Source of the DNA: Actinomycetota bacterium | GTDB taxonomy: Bacteria; Actinomycetota; Coriobacteriia; Anaerosomatales; JAUXNU01 | DNA length: 64,000 bases | Direction: 5' to 3' | Assembly: GCA_030682655.1 (NCBI GenBank) | Contig: JAUXNU010000064.1 | Location: 1-64,000, forward strand | Part shown: positions 51,177 to 62,442 of the stretch, in pieces | How positions within the stretch are numbered: the first letter of the stretch is position 1 | Layout: each line of letters opens with the position of its first letter | The notes under the pieces: model-generated | What the model saw: only the letters and a program-made list of their open reading frames with translations | Told to the model about the DNA's origin: nothing | The model's database searches: none | Program-made: the position numbers and the translations under genes

Positions 51177-52799
51177 ATGAGGACGAGATTCCACGATGAC
51201 CAGGGCGCGGTGGCAGTGATAGTCGCGATCCTGCTCATCGTCTTCATTGGCCTGTCCGCGGTTGTTGTAGACGCGGGCTACTGGTACACGGTGAGGCGAC
51301 AGCTTCAGACCGCGGCCGATGCCGCGGCGCTTGCCGGCTGCCAGGACCTTATCCTCGACAAGAGTGATGCCGAGATCTGGGCAACCGTCGAGAGCTATGC
51401 AGGCATGAATGCCGTCATTCCGGCGAATAGCATCACGGTGATCGCGCCGAGTTCGGGCGGGCTCAGCGACATCACGTCCGATTCGGTGAAGGTGGCCGTT
51501 GGGACGGAATCGCGTTCGTTCTTTGGCCGGGTGTTCGGGGTCGAGCAGACGACGATCCGTGCCCAGGCGAACGCGAAGATCGGCTATCTGGTAGCTGCAA
51601 CCACTCCCATGCCTTGGGCGTTGCCGATCCTGCGTGTCACACGCATGACGGCGAGTGTGGGCGGAGGTCCGGAGATTCCGCTGACGGCCGACCCGTCGGG
51701 TGTGTGGGGCGGGTATCTGCCGTCGGGGGCGACGGGCAATGTGATAGTCACCGCGTACAACAATCAGACAATCGCCGTTCCCACCGGAGTGCCCGAGATA
51801 ATCGATCCGGCGGCGCGCATCGTGCGGATCCCGGTGGGTTCGCGCTTCGCGGACGTGAGCTTCGACAAGACGACGGTCACCGCGGGCTTGGGCGAGCGTG
51901 TGACGGTCACGGTGTCGCTGACCGGGCCGCTTGCGGTTGGTGAGTCCGTCATCACGCGGATCGACAAGGACGAGGTGACGCTGACTGCTATCGGCGGCAA
52001 TACCTACCGGGGGACGATTGCTCCACCCACGAAGGCCGCCCTATACGACACGGTGCCGCTCGATGTTGCGATTGTGGAGAAGAAGAAGGACGTCGCGGCC
52101 ATCAACGGGGTGGCCACGATACTCATCCGGCGTTCCACGTTCCCCGTGAAGGACGTCAAGGTTGCCGGTTCGGTACTTCCGCCGTCATCGAGTCCCTCGC
52201 CCTACATCACCGTCTCGCTCAATGACTACGAGTACGGCAAGGTCTACGAACTCAAGGTCGATGGCGGCGCAGGCGAGACCGGCAACTACATGGCGGTCGA
52301 TTTCCAAATGACACGTCACGAGCCCTACTGGACCAAGCAAGACCCCGTTGAGTATCCCTATCTGCCGGTCGCAGACAACCCATCGTATCTCGACTATATC
52401 GCTGGCACATCGCCCCACACGTTCGTCATCCACGTTGGCGACACGCTGTGGACCAAGACCGGAACCGGCCCGGGACCGTCAATCCGCGACGCGCTCGCAG
52501 TTCGTTTCGCCGGGGAGGCGGCCAACTTCGACGTCTGGGCGGTGAACAAGCCGGGTAGCAGGCGACTGATCTACGTGCCCGTCACCGAGAGGATCGAACC
52601 GCCGGCCGGGGTGTCGCCCCTGCGGGTCGTGAGCTTCGCCATGTTCTACGTCGAGGACATCGACATAGGTGGCGAGGTGCTCATCAAGGGCAGGTTCGTC
52701 GAGTACGTATCTCCCGGGTGGGTGGTGTCTTCCACGCCACCGTCTTCCGGACTCGTGATCAAGGCAGCACATCTTGTCTCCGAAGGTTTGAGCTTCTAG
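51177..52799 (+). CDS. TadG-like pilus assembly protein
   Basis: A 540-residue protein. The N-terminal Tad/TadG block (DDQGAVAVIVAILLIVFIGLSAVVVDAGYW region, about residues 7-40) is followed by RRQLQTAADAAALAG, the family's hallmark. The long extracellular part is beta-rich (ERVTVTVSLTGPLAVGESVI), Ig-like, and unlike the vWA domain of classical TadG. The start is ATG 51177 with GGAG upstream; GTG 51168 is possible. A surface-exposed assembly or adhesion factor. Confidence 0.78.
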   Translation: MRTRFHDDQGAVAVIVAILLIVFIGLSAVVVDAGYWYTVRRQLQTAADAAALAGCQDLILDKSDAEIWATVESYAGMNAVIPANSITVIAPSSGGLSDITSDSVKVAVGTESRSFFGRVFGVEQTTIRAQANAKIGYLVAATTPMPWALPILRVTRMTASVGGGPEIPLTADPSGVWGGYLPSGATGNVIVTAYNNQTIAVPTGVPEIIDPAARIVRIPVGSRFADVSFDKTTVTAGLGERVTVTVSLTGPLAVGESVITRIDKDEVTLTAIGGNTYRGTIAPPTKAALYDTVPLDVAIVEKKKDVAAINGVATILIRRSTFPVKDVKVAGSVLPPSSSPSPYITVSLNDYEYGKVYELKVDGGAGETGNYMAVDFQMTRHEPYWTKQDPVEYPYLPVADNPSYLDYIAGTSPHTFVIHVGDTLWTKTGTGPGPSIRDALAVRFAGEAANFDVWAVNKPGSRRLIYVPVTERIEPPAGVSPLRVVSFAMFYVEDIDIGGEVLIKGRFVEYVSPGWVVSSTPPSSGLVIKAAHLVSEGLSF

Positions 52800-52822
52800 T
52801 CCCGTGAGTGTGGAGGGCTGAC

Positions 52823-53596
52823 ATGCGTACCAAGATAGTGATCCTTGTTGCGGCACTCGTGCTCGGTGGCATCGCGGCTGTACTCGCCGCGAACTACCTG
52901 AGCAGTGCGCGCTCGGACATCGTAGCAAGCAACGAGCCCATCGATGTGCTCGTTGCACAAGAAGACATCCCGCGCGGGATGACCGCCGAGGACCTGCTGT
53001 CCCAGAAGCTCATCGCTCTTGAGGAAGTGCCGCGCAGGTTCGTGGCCGCCGGGGCCATCTCCTCGGACAAGGGGCTTGAAGGCAAGGTGCTCGTGGCTCC
53101 GATGACCACAGGAGAGCAGGTTACCGACAGCCGTTTCGAGGTTCCAAGTACGGCCGGTCTCGCCTATAGCATTCCGAACGAGTACGTGGCGCTCTCGATT
53201 CCGGTCGATGAAGTGCGCGGCATATCGGGTCTGGTCAAACCCGGGAACTACGTGGCACTGTTCGCGACCATGCCGACGGATGGCACGACCGAGGGCGAGT
53301 TCACCCGGATGCTCCTTGCCGACGTGAAGGTACTCGCCGTTGGCGGGACGATGAATGCAGAGCAGACAACCGCAACAGGGAACGACACGAAGCAGGGCGG
53401 GTTGGGGACGACGCGCGATGAGAATACCGGGCAGCCGATGAACACGCGAACGCTCACCATCTCCATAACGCCGGCAGACGCCGAGCGCGTCGTGCTCGCA
53501 TCGTCGGCGGGGTCGATCTGGGTAGCACTGTTGCCTGCTGCTGCCGAGGAGCTGCCTACGACATCCGGACGCACCGCTGAGACTCTGTTCAAGTAG
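52823..53596 (+). CDS. cpaB: CpaB/RcpC pilus assembly protein
   Basis: A 257-residue protein with an N-terminal membrane helix (about 4-24), an SAF-type domain (IDVLVAQEDIPRGMTAEDL) and an RcpC/CpaB domain (YVALSIPVDEVRGISGLVKPG). The start is ATG 52823 with GGAGGG upstream. In Tad systems it works outside the membrane in pilus passage or stability; with no secretin visible it may interact with peptidoglycan. Confidence 0.85.
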   Translation: MRTKIVILVAALVLGGIAAVLAANYLSSARSDIVASNEPIDVLVAQEDIPRGMTAEDLLSQKLIALEEVPRRFVAAGAISSDKGLEGKVLVAPMTTGEQVTDSRFEVPSTAGLAYSIPNEYVALSIPVDEVRGISGLVKPGNYVALFATMPTDGTTEGEFTRMLLADVKVLAVGGTMNAEQTTATGNDTKQGGLGTTRDENTGQPMNTRTLTISITPADAERVVLASSAGSIWVALLPAAAEELPTTSGRTAETLFK

Positions 53597-53605
53597 AGGC
53601 TGATC

Positions 53606-54752
53606 ATGGGATTCGTTGCGATAGCAGATACATCAGACAAGTTCGTCACAGGACTCGCTTCTCTCCTGGCTCCTCAAGAGGGCACAGACGTCCGGGCCGG
53701 AGAGACAGTCGAGGGTGCAATCAGTGCGGCGGGCGACCCGCACGTAGTGGTGATTGGCCCGTCGGTGGACCCTGAGGCGGGATTCGAGTTCGCCCGTCGT
53801 CAGGGGGAACCGCGACGCACCACGGTTGTCGTCGTGGCTCACAATGTGTCCACGGAACTCATGCGTCGGGCCATGCGCGCAGGTGTGGCGGATCTTCTCG
53901 ATGCGTCGACCGCCGCAACCGACATTCTCGAGGCGGTGGTCACTGCCTACGACGCAGCCGAAGAGACTCGCAGTGCGCCATCCGGCGAGCCTGAGACGGC
54001 CGTGGTCTCGCACGGCAGAGTCATCACCGTGTTCAGCATGAAGGGCGGCGTTGGCAAGTCGGTGCTTGCGACGAACATCGCGACGGCGCTAGCGTCCGTC
54101 TTTGGCAAGCGCACCGTGCTTATGGACCTCGACCTGCAGTTCGGGGACGTGGGCATCATGCTTGGTCTCGAGCCGACCCGTACGATTGCCGACGCTGTTC
54201 ATTCGATCGAACGGCTCGATGAGGACCTGCTGGAAGGCTACCTTGTCTCCCACGACTCGGGACTCAAGGCGCTCCTGGCGCCAATCCAGCCCGAGGATGC
54301 TGATGCAGTGACCACGAGCCGCGTCACGCGCATCCTCGGTCTGCTGCGCGAGATGTACGAGTACGTCGTCATCGACACCGCGGCCACGTTCGACGAGATC
54401 GTGCTGACGGCGCTGGACAAGAGCACTGACATCTATCCGGTAACGATGATGGATGTAGCCAGCATCAAGAACACCCGTATCTCACTCGACAAGCTCGGGC
54501 GGCTTGGGTACGCGAACGGGCTGCTGCATCTCGTGCTCAACCGTGCGGACAGCAAGGTGTGGCTGCAGCCCAATGAGGTCGAGAAGGCCGTTGGCCGGCA
54601 GGTCTTTGCAAGGATTCCGAGTGACCGCGTCATCCCCAGATCGGTGAACAAAGGGACGCCGGTGGTCATCGACGCACCCAAGTCGGATGTAGCGAAAGTG
54701 ATGGTCGAACTCGCACGTGGAATCGTGCGGGCGGCGGAGGAGGTGACCACCG

Positions 54753-54763
<11 letters not shown>
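53606..54763 (+). CDS. cpaE: CpaE/TadZ-like pilus localisation ATPase
   Basis: A 385-residue protein. An N-terminal atypical receiver domain (about 1-115) precedes a MinD/ParA ATPase with deviant Walker A MKGGVGKSVLATNIA (about 145) and LMDLDLQFGDVGIML. TadZ/CpaE proteins place the pilus machine at a cell position. It overlaps the cpaF gene by 11 bases. Confidence 0.88.
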
Positions 54764-56107
<1,344 letters not shown>

Positions 56108-56111
<4 letters not shown>

Positions 56112-58060
56112 GGTCACGTCGACACACCCTCGTGGCGCTGCTCGTGGCGGGCGCGCTGCTCGGCGCGGGTGCGCCGCTCGCAGCTCCGCTCGCTGCGTCC
56201 GCAGCAGGAGACAAGCCGGTTGCGGTCGTGCAGGGCGTTGACACGGCGGCGTTTCCTGAGATCACGCTCGCCGTCACCCTGCCGGCCGAGCTTCTGACGT
56301 CGGAACAGCCGGAGTTCGTCCTGACGGAGAACGGCACGTCCGCCAAGGTCGTTTCGGTCACGTCGGATTCCGAGGAGAGCGCTCCGGTGCCGGTTGGCGT
56401 CGTGCTTGTGATCGACACGAGTGGCAGCATGGCGGGCGAGTCGATTGATGCGGCGAAGTCAGCGGCCACCGAGTTCGTGCAGACGTTGCGAACCGACTCA
56501 AGCGTCGCGCTCGTGACGATCGGGACGAAACCCCGACTGGCGAGCGGTTTCACCACGGACAGGTCGCAGCTTGCTCGCGCGATATCGGGATTGCAGGCCA
56601 CCGGTGAGACTGCGCTCAACGATGCGGTCGCGATGGCTGCCGAACTCGCGCGCACCTCCGGTTCGAATGTTGCGGGCATCGTCGTGTTGTCCGACGGCGG
56701 TGACACCATGAGCCGGTTGTCCATCGACGACGCCGTTCGCGCGGTTGCCACCGTCGGGGTGCCCGTGTTTGCTGTGGCACTCCCGTCATACGAGGCCGAC
56801 CCGACGGCCTTGCGCCATCTCGCATCAGGCTCGGGCGGTAGACTCGTTGCCATCGACGATGTGGCGGGGCTTCCGGACCTCTACCGCGGGCTCGCCGAGG
56901 AGATGCAGAGCAGGTTCGCTGTGACATATCGCAGCGCCCAGCCTCGCACGAAAGACCTCGAAATCGAGGTGACGGCGCGTGCGGGAGGAAACGCTGCCGT
57001 GGGCGGTACGGTGGTCCAGAATCCCCTGTACTCTGAGCCGCTCACGCCGGTCGAAGATGTGGCTGTCCCGACAACCGGGCCGATGGAGACAATGACCTTG
57101 ATCGGGTCGGTAGCGCTTGTCTGGATCTCGATCGCGCTACTTGTTTTCGGCGTGGGTCTGTGGGTCGTGCGACCGAGGACCACACTGGCGCAGCTCAAGT
57201 ACTACGAGCAGCTCCAGGGAATCTCAGGTGACCTTCCGGCCGTCGAGGACGCGACCGACGACGGGCTGCGCCAGAAGATGGTCGGTGCGGTTGGGTACGT
57301 GGCCGGGCGACGCGGGTTGACGGAACTTGTGCGCAAGTGGCTTGAGCGGGCGGGTTTGCCGTTGCGACCTGCCGAGTACATGAGCGGCCACATTCTGTTC
57401 GTGGTGGTCACTGGCGTGATCGTGCAGTTAGTCGGATCGCGCTTGTGGCTGTCGCTCCTCGTGGTGTTCGCGGCAACGCTGATTCCCATGCTCATCCTGT
57501 CACAACGGGCGCGACGCCGGACCGCGCGTTTCGACGAGCAACTGCCTGACGTGCTCAATCTGGTCTCGGGCTCGCTTCGCAGCGGATGGGGCATGCTGCA
57601 GGCGGTGGATCTCGTCGTACAGGAGATGCTCCCGCCAGCCGCGGACGAGTTTCGCAGAGTGCAGACGGAAACGCGGCTCGGTTTGCCAGTAGAAAGCGCG
57701 CTGAGGGCCATGGCGGAGCGCGTGGCAAGTGAGGACTTCGCCTGGGCGGTCTCGGCCATCGCCATCCAGCGCGAGGTGGGCGGGAACCTTGCCGAAGTGC
57801 TCGACATCGTTGCGACGACGATCCGCGATCGCGGCGCCCTGCGGCGACAGGTCAAGGCCTTGACTGCCGAGGGCAAGCTGTCCGCCTACATCCTAATTGG
57901 ATTGCCGTTCCTGGAATTGTTCGTGCTCTCCGTCGTGAATCCGAGCTACATGAGTACGCTCTTCACGACGCCCGGTGGTCTCGTGATGTCGACCGTGGGT
58001 TTGACTCTGCTCCTCGTGGGGGCGATTTGGTTGAATCGTGCAATGAAGGTGGAGGTCTGA
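56108..58060 (+). CDS. von Willebrand A domain fused to TadB pilus platform protein
   Basis: A 650-residue fusion. A signal peptide (about 1-33) leads to an extracellular vWA domain (about 95-290) with an intact MIDAS DTSGS at residues 103-107. A membrane helix follows (about 328-353), then a TadB-type platform: further helices near 420-455 and the T2SSF domain (about 468-600; FDEQLPDVLNLVSGSLRSGW). Normal TadB is about 320 residues and starts near this helix. It overlaps cpaF (ATGA) and is 1 base from tadC. The frame is clean, so the fusion is real in this sequence. Confidence 0.88.
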
Positions 58061-58061
58061 G

Positions 58062-58982
58062 ATGGCGTACGTTGTTGCGGCCCTCGTCTTCGTGTCGGTC
58101 TCCACGCTCGTCTACTCCGGACTGGTGGGCGTCTTCTCGGAGGAGCGCCAGGTCTCTCGCCGCTTGCGCAGTATGAGCGAGTACGAGTCGCGTCAGGCCC
58201 AGGATGCCGAGCCGCTGCTCAAGCCGTTCAACGAGCGCATTCTCAAGCCCGTGGGTGCCGCCACGATCGGCGGTGCGCGACTGATCTTCCCCTCGGCCCA
58301 GCGCGAGGAGATCCGCCGCCAGCTGCGTATCGGGGGCAACCCACGTGGTCTTGACGCCGAACGGTTCTACGTCGTGAAGCTCCTGGCCGGTCTCGGGCTC
58401 CTCGGCGTCTTCATGGGGGTGTCGCTTGTATTCCCGCTTTCGCCGATGACATGGCTTCTACTCGTGCTGCCGCTCGTCGGGCTGGCATTCTTCGCACCAG
58501 ACCTGTGGCTCAGCAGCGTTGTGCGGGAACGGCAGCGCAAGATGCGCCGCGCCCTCCCCGACATGCTCGACATGTTGACGATCAGCGTGGAGGCGGGACT
58601 GGGATTCGATGCAGCGATCGCGAAGCTCATCAAGACCACCTCTGGCCCGCTTGCCGAGGAGTTCGGCAGGATGCTGCAGGAAGTCCAGGCCGGCGGCAGT
58701 CGTGCGGACGCTCTACGCCACATGGCCGACCGGACCGACGTACCGGAATTGAACACATTCATCATGGCGATCGTCCAGGCTGAGGTGTTTGGCATCTCGG
58801 TGTCGAGCGTACTGCGGACCCAGGCGAAGGAGATGCGGATCCGCCGTCGGCAGCATGCCGAGGAGCAGGCGCAGAAGGCGCCGGTCAAACTGGTCTTCCC
58901 GCTGGTACTGTGCATTCTTCCAGCGACACTCATCGTTATCCTCGGCCCGGCGGCGGTACGTATCGCGGGCATCTTCGGGTAG
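58062..58982 (+). CDS. tadC: TadC pilus platform protein
   Basis: A 306-residue T2SSF-family membrane protein, RRALPDMLDMLTISVEAGLGFDAAI being the domain core, with about four helices. It pairs with the TadB part of the preceding fusion to form the inner-membrane platform on which CpaF works. Last gene of the Tad operon. Confidence 0.9.
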   Translation: MAYVVAALVFVSVSTLVYSGLVGVFSEERQVSRRLRSMSEYESRQAQDAEPLLKPFNERILKPVGAATIGGARLIFPSAQREEIRRQLRIGGNPRGLDAERFYVVKLLAGLGLLGVFMGVSLVFPLSPMTWLLLVLPLVGLAFFAPDLWLSSVVRERQRKMRRALPDMLDMLTISVEAGLGFDAAIAKLIKTTSGPLAEEFGRMLQEVQAGGSRADALRHMADRTDVPELNTFIMAIVQAEVFGISVSSVLRTQAKEMRIRRRQHAEEQAQKAPVKLVFPLVLCILPATLIVILGPAAVRIAGIFG

Positions 58983-59025
58983 CGCCTGTTCCGGAGGACA
59001 CGCCCCTGTGAGTCTCCCCGTCCTG

Positions 59026-59053
59026 GCCTGTGGGACTTGCCTGTGGGACTTGC
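59026..59053. repeat. 13-bp tandem repeat before folE
   Basis: GCCTGTGGGACTT occurs twice in direct tandem (59026-59038, 59039-59051), followed by GC, in the 158-base gap between tadC and folE. Role unknown; probably a slippage product at the junction. Confidence 0.75.
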
Positions 59054-59140
59054 ATCGTCGCGCTCTGGCGTGATAGGGCGGTGTCCTTGGTAGACTAGGG
59101 CTGTTCGGCAGTGCGGAACCCGGGGAGAGATGGGAGGCTC

Positions 59141-59704
59141 ATGGACCGCGACAAGATCATCGATGGCGTACGGCTGATTCTCGAAGGCATCGGCGAGGAC
59201 CCGGCACGTGAAGGGCTCGTCGAGACGCCGCGCCGCGTCGCCGACATGTTCGAGGAGATCTTCGCCGGCCTTGGCGAAGACGCGTCCGAGCACCTCCGCG
59301 TCACCTTCTCCGAGGACCATCAGGAGATGGTCCTTGTCAGGGACATTCCGCTGTACTCGATGTGCGAGCACCACTTCGTGCCGTTCATCGGCAAGGCACA
59401 TGTTGCCTATGTCCCCGGCAAGAGCGGGCGCATCTGCGGGCTCTCCAAGCTCGCTCGCGTGGTCGACGTGTTCGCGAAGCGCCCGCAAGTGCAGGAGCGC
59501 ATGACCTCGCAGATCGCCGACACCATCGTCGCGAACCTCGAGCCCGCTGGTGTCATCGTGGTCATTGAGGCGGAGCATCTGTGTATGTCGATGCGGGGCG
59601 TGAAGAAGCCAGGCGCGATTACAACCACCTCTGCGGTGCGAGGCATCTTCGAGCGCAATCCGTCCACCCGCGCGGAAGCCATGTCGCTCATCAAGGGCCG
59701 GTAG
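59141..59704 (+). CDS. folE: GTP cyclohydrolase I
   Basis: A 187-residue Fol[20 protein letters not shown], zinc/active-site [33 protein letters not shown] and [11 protein letters not shown]. It makes dihydroneopterin triphosphate from GTP for folate. The start is ATG 59141 with GGGAGG upstream. First of a folE-folP-folK-panB-panC-nadA run of cofactor genes. Confidence 0.95.
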   Translation: MDRDKIIDGVRLILEGIGEDPAREGLVETPRRVADMFEEIFAGLGEDASEHLRVTFSEDHQEMVLVRDIPLYSMCEHHFVPFIGKAHVAYVPGKSGRICGLSKLARVVDVFAKRPQVQERMTSQIADTIVANLEPAGVIVVIEAEHLCMSMRGVKKPGAITTTSAVRGIFERNPSTRAEAMSLIKGR

Positions 59705-59706
59705 AC

Positions 59707-60543
59707 GTGTCGCGCATCTGGATCTGCGGTGACTTCGAACTCTCGCTCGAGACGCCTCTCGTCATGGGCGTCCTGAACGTCACGCCCGACTCCTTCTCCG
59801 ACGGAGGCGAATTCGACGACCCGCTCGTGGCGCGCACTCACGCGCTGCGCATGATCGCCGAGGGCGCTCACATCATCGACGTCGGCGGGGAGTCGACCCG
59901 CCCCGGCTCGAAGGAGGTCTCACCTGCCGAGGAGATCTCACGGGTTCGACCCATCATGACGTCGCTTGCGGACGAGATAGCCGTCCCGCTCTCCATCGAC
60001 ACGCGTCACGCCGAAGTAGCCCGCGCCGCCGTCGAGGCGGGAGCCTCCATCGTCAATGACGTGGCGGGATTCCGAGACCCCGAGATGGTCGCGGTCGCCC
60101 TCGGCGCATCCGCTGGCCTGGTCGTCATGCACATGCTCGGCGAGCCGAAGACGATGCAAGAAGAGCCGCGCTACGACGATGTCGTCGACGAGGTGCGCGG
60201 CTATCTGGATCGGCAAGCGCAAGCCCTCGTGAGGGCGGGAGTTGCGCCGGAGCGAATCTGCGTGGATCCCGGCATCGGCTTCGGCAAGACGCTCGAAGAC
60301 AACCTTGCACTCCTTCGTAGTCTGCCCGAGATAGCGGACCTGGGATTCCCGGTGCTTGTCGGCACGTCGCGCAAGCGCTTCATCGGCGAGATCACGGGTG
60401 TGACCGATCCGCGCGGGCGGCTCGGAGGCAGCATCGCAGCCGCGGCCTGGGCTGCGGCACATGGTGCGGACATCGTCAGGGCGCACGACGTGGCCGACAC
60501 CGTGTGTGCTGTCCAGGTTGCGGTCGCTATCAAAGGGGAGTGA
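59707..60543 (+). CDS. folP: Dihydropteroate synthase
   Basis: A 278-residue TIM-barrel enzyme, with signatures LVMGVLNVTPDSFSDGGEF and GASIVNDVAGF, GESTRPGS and the late PVLVGTSRKRFIG. It condenses p-aminobenzoate with the pterin pyrophosphate. The start is GTG 59707, 2 bases after the folE stop. The start of folK is 4 bases after its stop. Confidence 0.95.
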   Translation: MSRIWICGDFELSLETPLVMGVLNVTPDSFSDGGEFDDPLVARTHALRMIAEGAHIIDVGGESTRPGSKEVSPAEEISRVRPIMTSLADEIAVPLSIDTRHAEVARAAVEAGASIVNDVAGFRDPEMVAVALGASAGLVVMHMLGEPKTMQEEPRYDDVVDEVRGYLDRQAQALVRAGVAPERICVDPGIGFGKTLEDNLALLRSLPEIADLGFPVLVGTSRKRFIGEITGVTDPRGRLGGSIAAAAWAAAHGADIVRAHDVADTVCAVQVAVAIKGE

Positions 60544-60547
60544 GCGC

Positions 60548-61432
60548 GTGTACGTCTTCATCGGTCTCGGGTCGAACATGGGTGACCGCCTTGGCATGCT
60601 CACCGAGGCGCTGAGCCGCATCGACCAGACAGAGCACACGGCTCTCCTTGGCGTGTCACGCGTGTACGAGTCGGAGCCGTGGGGGGCGGCCGACCAGCCG
60701 CTCTTTGCGAACGCGGCCGCGCTCCTGGACACCGAGCTGTCGCTCGACGTGCTGCTCGAAGCGCTCAAGGACATCGAGAGCGAGATGGGGCGCGACCACG
60801 ACGGGCCGCGCAACGGGCCGCGGGTGATCGACCTCGACATCCTGCTTGCGGGCGACGAGGAGTGGGAGACCGAGAACCTGACTGTCCCGCATCCCCGCAT
60901 GGCCGAGCGTGACTTCGTGATCACGCCGCTGCTCGAGCTGGCGCCGTATGCCGAATGGCCCGACGGCACGCCGGTGACGCGCGAGAAGGCTCGCGTCGGG
61001 CGCGTGAAGGGTGTCCTCGGGCGCGTGCCCGCCTTCGAGGACCGCCTGGGCGATCCCGGTCTGGCCGAGGAGGACTCGTCGCGGCGGTCAGACGGTTCGC
61101 CTCGGCGCTCACCCCTGCCCGGCGAGGAGTGGCTGCCGGTCTTTCAGTATGGGCGCGAGCCGGGGATGTTCATGTACGTGGCGCTTCCCGGTCCCGCACT
61201 CGGGGCGCACAGGCCGAGCGTCGATGCCTCCTTCGCGCAGATGGTCCTCGATCAGATGGGCGTGCCGCACGAATGGGACCCGTTCCCGCCCGACCAGACG
61301 AGCGATCCGTACGGCTTCTCACGGCGGTTCCGCCTGATGGTTCCCGCGTCGATGGCCGCCGAGGCCCAGCGGACGATCGCCGAGGCCACCTCGGCACCGA
61401 TCGACTGGACCGACCCGGGGCTGCGGCGGTAG
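60548..61432 (+). CDS. folK: HPPK (FolK) with an extra C-terminal domain
   Basis: A 294-residue protein. Residues 1-160 are a normal 6-hydroxymethyl-dihydropterin pyrophosphokinase (IGLGSNMGDR, PRVIDLDILLAGDEEW, VPHPRMAERDFVITPLLEL). A basic Ser/Arg linker (about 180-195) is followed by about 100 extra residues (EEWLPVFQYGREPGMFMYVALP ... FRLMVPASMAAEAQRTI) not found in usual FolK. That part somewhat resembles small DUF2007-like domains, but this is a guess. GTG 60548 is the start. The dihydroneopterin aldolase gene (folB), often between folP and folK, is absent here. Confidence 0.85.
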   Translation: MYVFIGLGSNMGDRLGMLTEALSRIDQTEHTALLGVSRVYESEPWGAADQPLFANAAALLDTELSLDVLLEALKDIESEMGRDHDGPRNGPRVIDLDILLAGDEEWETENLTVPHPRMAERDFVITPLLELAPYAEWPDGTPVTREKARVGRVKGVLGRVPAFEDRLGDPGLAEEDSSRRSDGSPRRSPLPGEEWLPVFQYGREPGMFMYVALPGPALGAHRPSVDASFAQMVLDQMGVPHEWDPFPPDQTSDPYGFSRRFRLMVPASMAAEAQRTIAEATSAPIDWTDPGLRR

Positions 61433-61444
61433 GGATCCCGCAGG

Positions 61445-61456
61445 TGGTGGTATACT
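61445..61456 (+). promoter_or_regulatory. Extended -10 promoter candidate for panB-panC
   Basis: TGGTATACT, an extended -10 element, lies in the 101-base gap between folK and panB (TATACT at 61451-61456). No good -35 is seen. A short GC hairpin (CCCCgtgtGGGG) follows about 10 bases downstream. Confidence 0.4.
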
Positions 61457-61533
61457 CTCAGTCCCCCGTGTGGGGCCGCTTGGACCTCGGATACGCCGGG
61501 GCTGAGACGGCAGGATCGGGAAGGAGTGTCGCC

Positions 61534-62439
61534 ATGAGCGCCACCGTACCTCTTGACCCCTCGCGTTCAGTCACCACGACGTCACTGCGCGCCATGAAGG
61601 CGGCCGGCCGGCCGATCGTCATGGTCACCGCCTACGACGCGCCCTCTGCTCGTCTCGTCGACGCTGCCGGCGTGGACGCCATCCTTGTGGGCGATTCCCT
61701 CGGGATGGTCGTCCTTGGTCACGAGTCCACGCTGCCGGTCACGATGGACGACATGCTGCACCACACCGCCGCGGTCGCCCGCGGTGCGAAGCGCGCACTC
61801 GTGATCGCCGACATGCCGTTCATGTCGTTCCAGGTCACGCCCGAAGACGCGATACGCAACGCCGGACGATTCATGGCCGAGGCGGGCGCGCACGCCGTCA
61901 AGATCGAGGGCGGCGCCCGGGTCGCAGCGGTCGTTCGCCGGATGGCCGACGCCGGCATTCCTGTGATGGGACACGTCGGGCTCACGCCGCAGTCGGTGCA
62001 CCAGCTCGGAGGCTACAAGGTCCAGGCCAAGGAGACCGCCGCCGCCCTCACGCTGCTCGAAGACTGTCGCGCGCTCGAAGAGGCCGGAGCGTTCGCCATC
62101 GTGCTCGAGTGCATCCCGGCCGAACTCGCTGCACTCGTGAGCGCCGAACTCGCCATCCCGACCATCGGCATCGGCGCGGGCTGCGGTTGCGACGGGCAGG
62201 TGCAGGTCTTCCACGACCTCCTTGGCCTGGGGGATTTCACGCCGAAGCACGCCAGACGCTACGCCGAGATCGGCGATGCGATCCGCGAGGCGGTCGCTGC
62301 CTACGCCGACGACGTGCGCGGTCACGTCTTCCCTGCCGAGGAGAACTCCACGCACCTGGACGCTGCCGTGGCGCGCGAGGTCGAGCAGCTGAGCGGGCGC
62401 GGTTTGCGCGCGGTGTCCAGTGCCGAGGGCATGGAGTAG
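61534..62439 (+). CDS. panB: 3-methyl-2-oxobutanoate hydroxymethyltransferase
   Basis: A 301-residue PanB: VMVTAYDAPSARLVDAAGVD, VGDSLGMVVLGHESTLPVT, KIEGG and TIGIGAGCGCDGQVQVFHD. It makes ketopantoate for pantothenate/CoA. The start is ATG 61534 with AAGGAG upstream. The panC gene begins 3 bases after its stop. Confidence 0.95.
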   Translation: MSATVPLDPSRSVTTTSLRAMKAAGRPIVMVTAYDAPSARLVDAAGVDAILVGDSLGMVVLGHESTLPVTMDDMLHHTAAVARGAKRALVIADMPFMSFQVTPEDAIRNAGRFMAEAGAHAVKIEGGARVAAVVRRMADAGIPVMGHVGLTPQSVHQLGGYKVQAKETAAALTLLEDCRALEEAGAFAIVLECIPAELAALVSAELAIPTIGIGAGCGCDGQVQVFHDLLGLGDFTPKHARRYAEIGDAIREAVAAYADDVRGHVFPAEENSTHLDAAVAREVEQLSGRGLRAVSSAEGME

Positions 62440-62442
62440 CCG

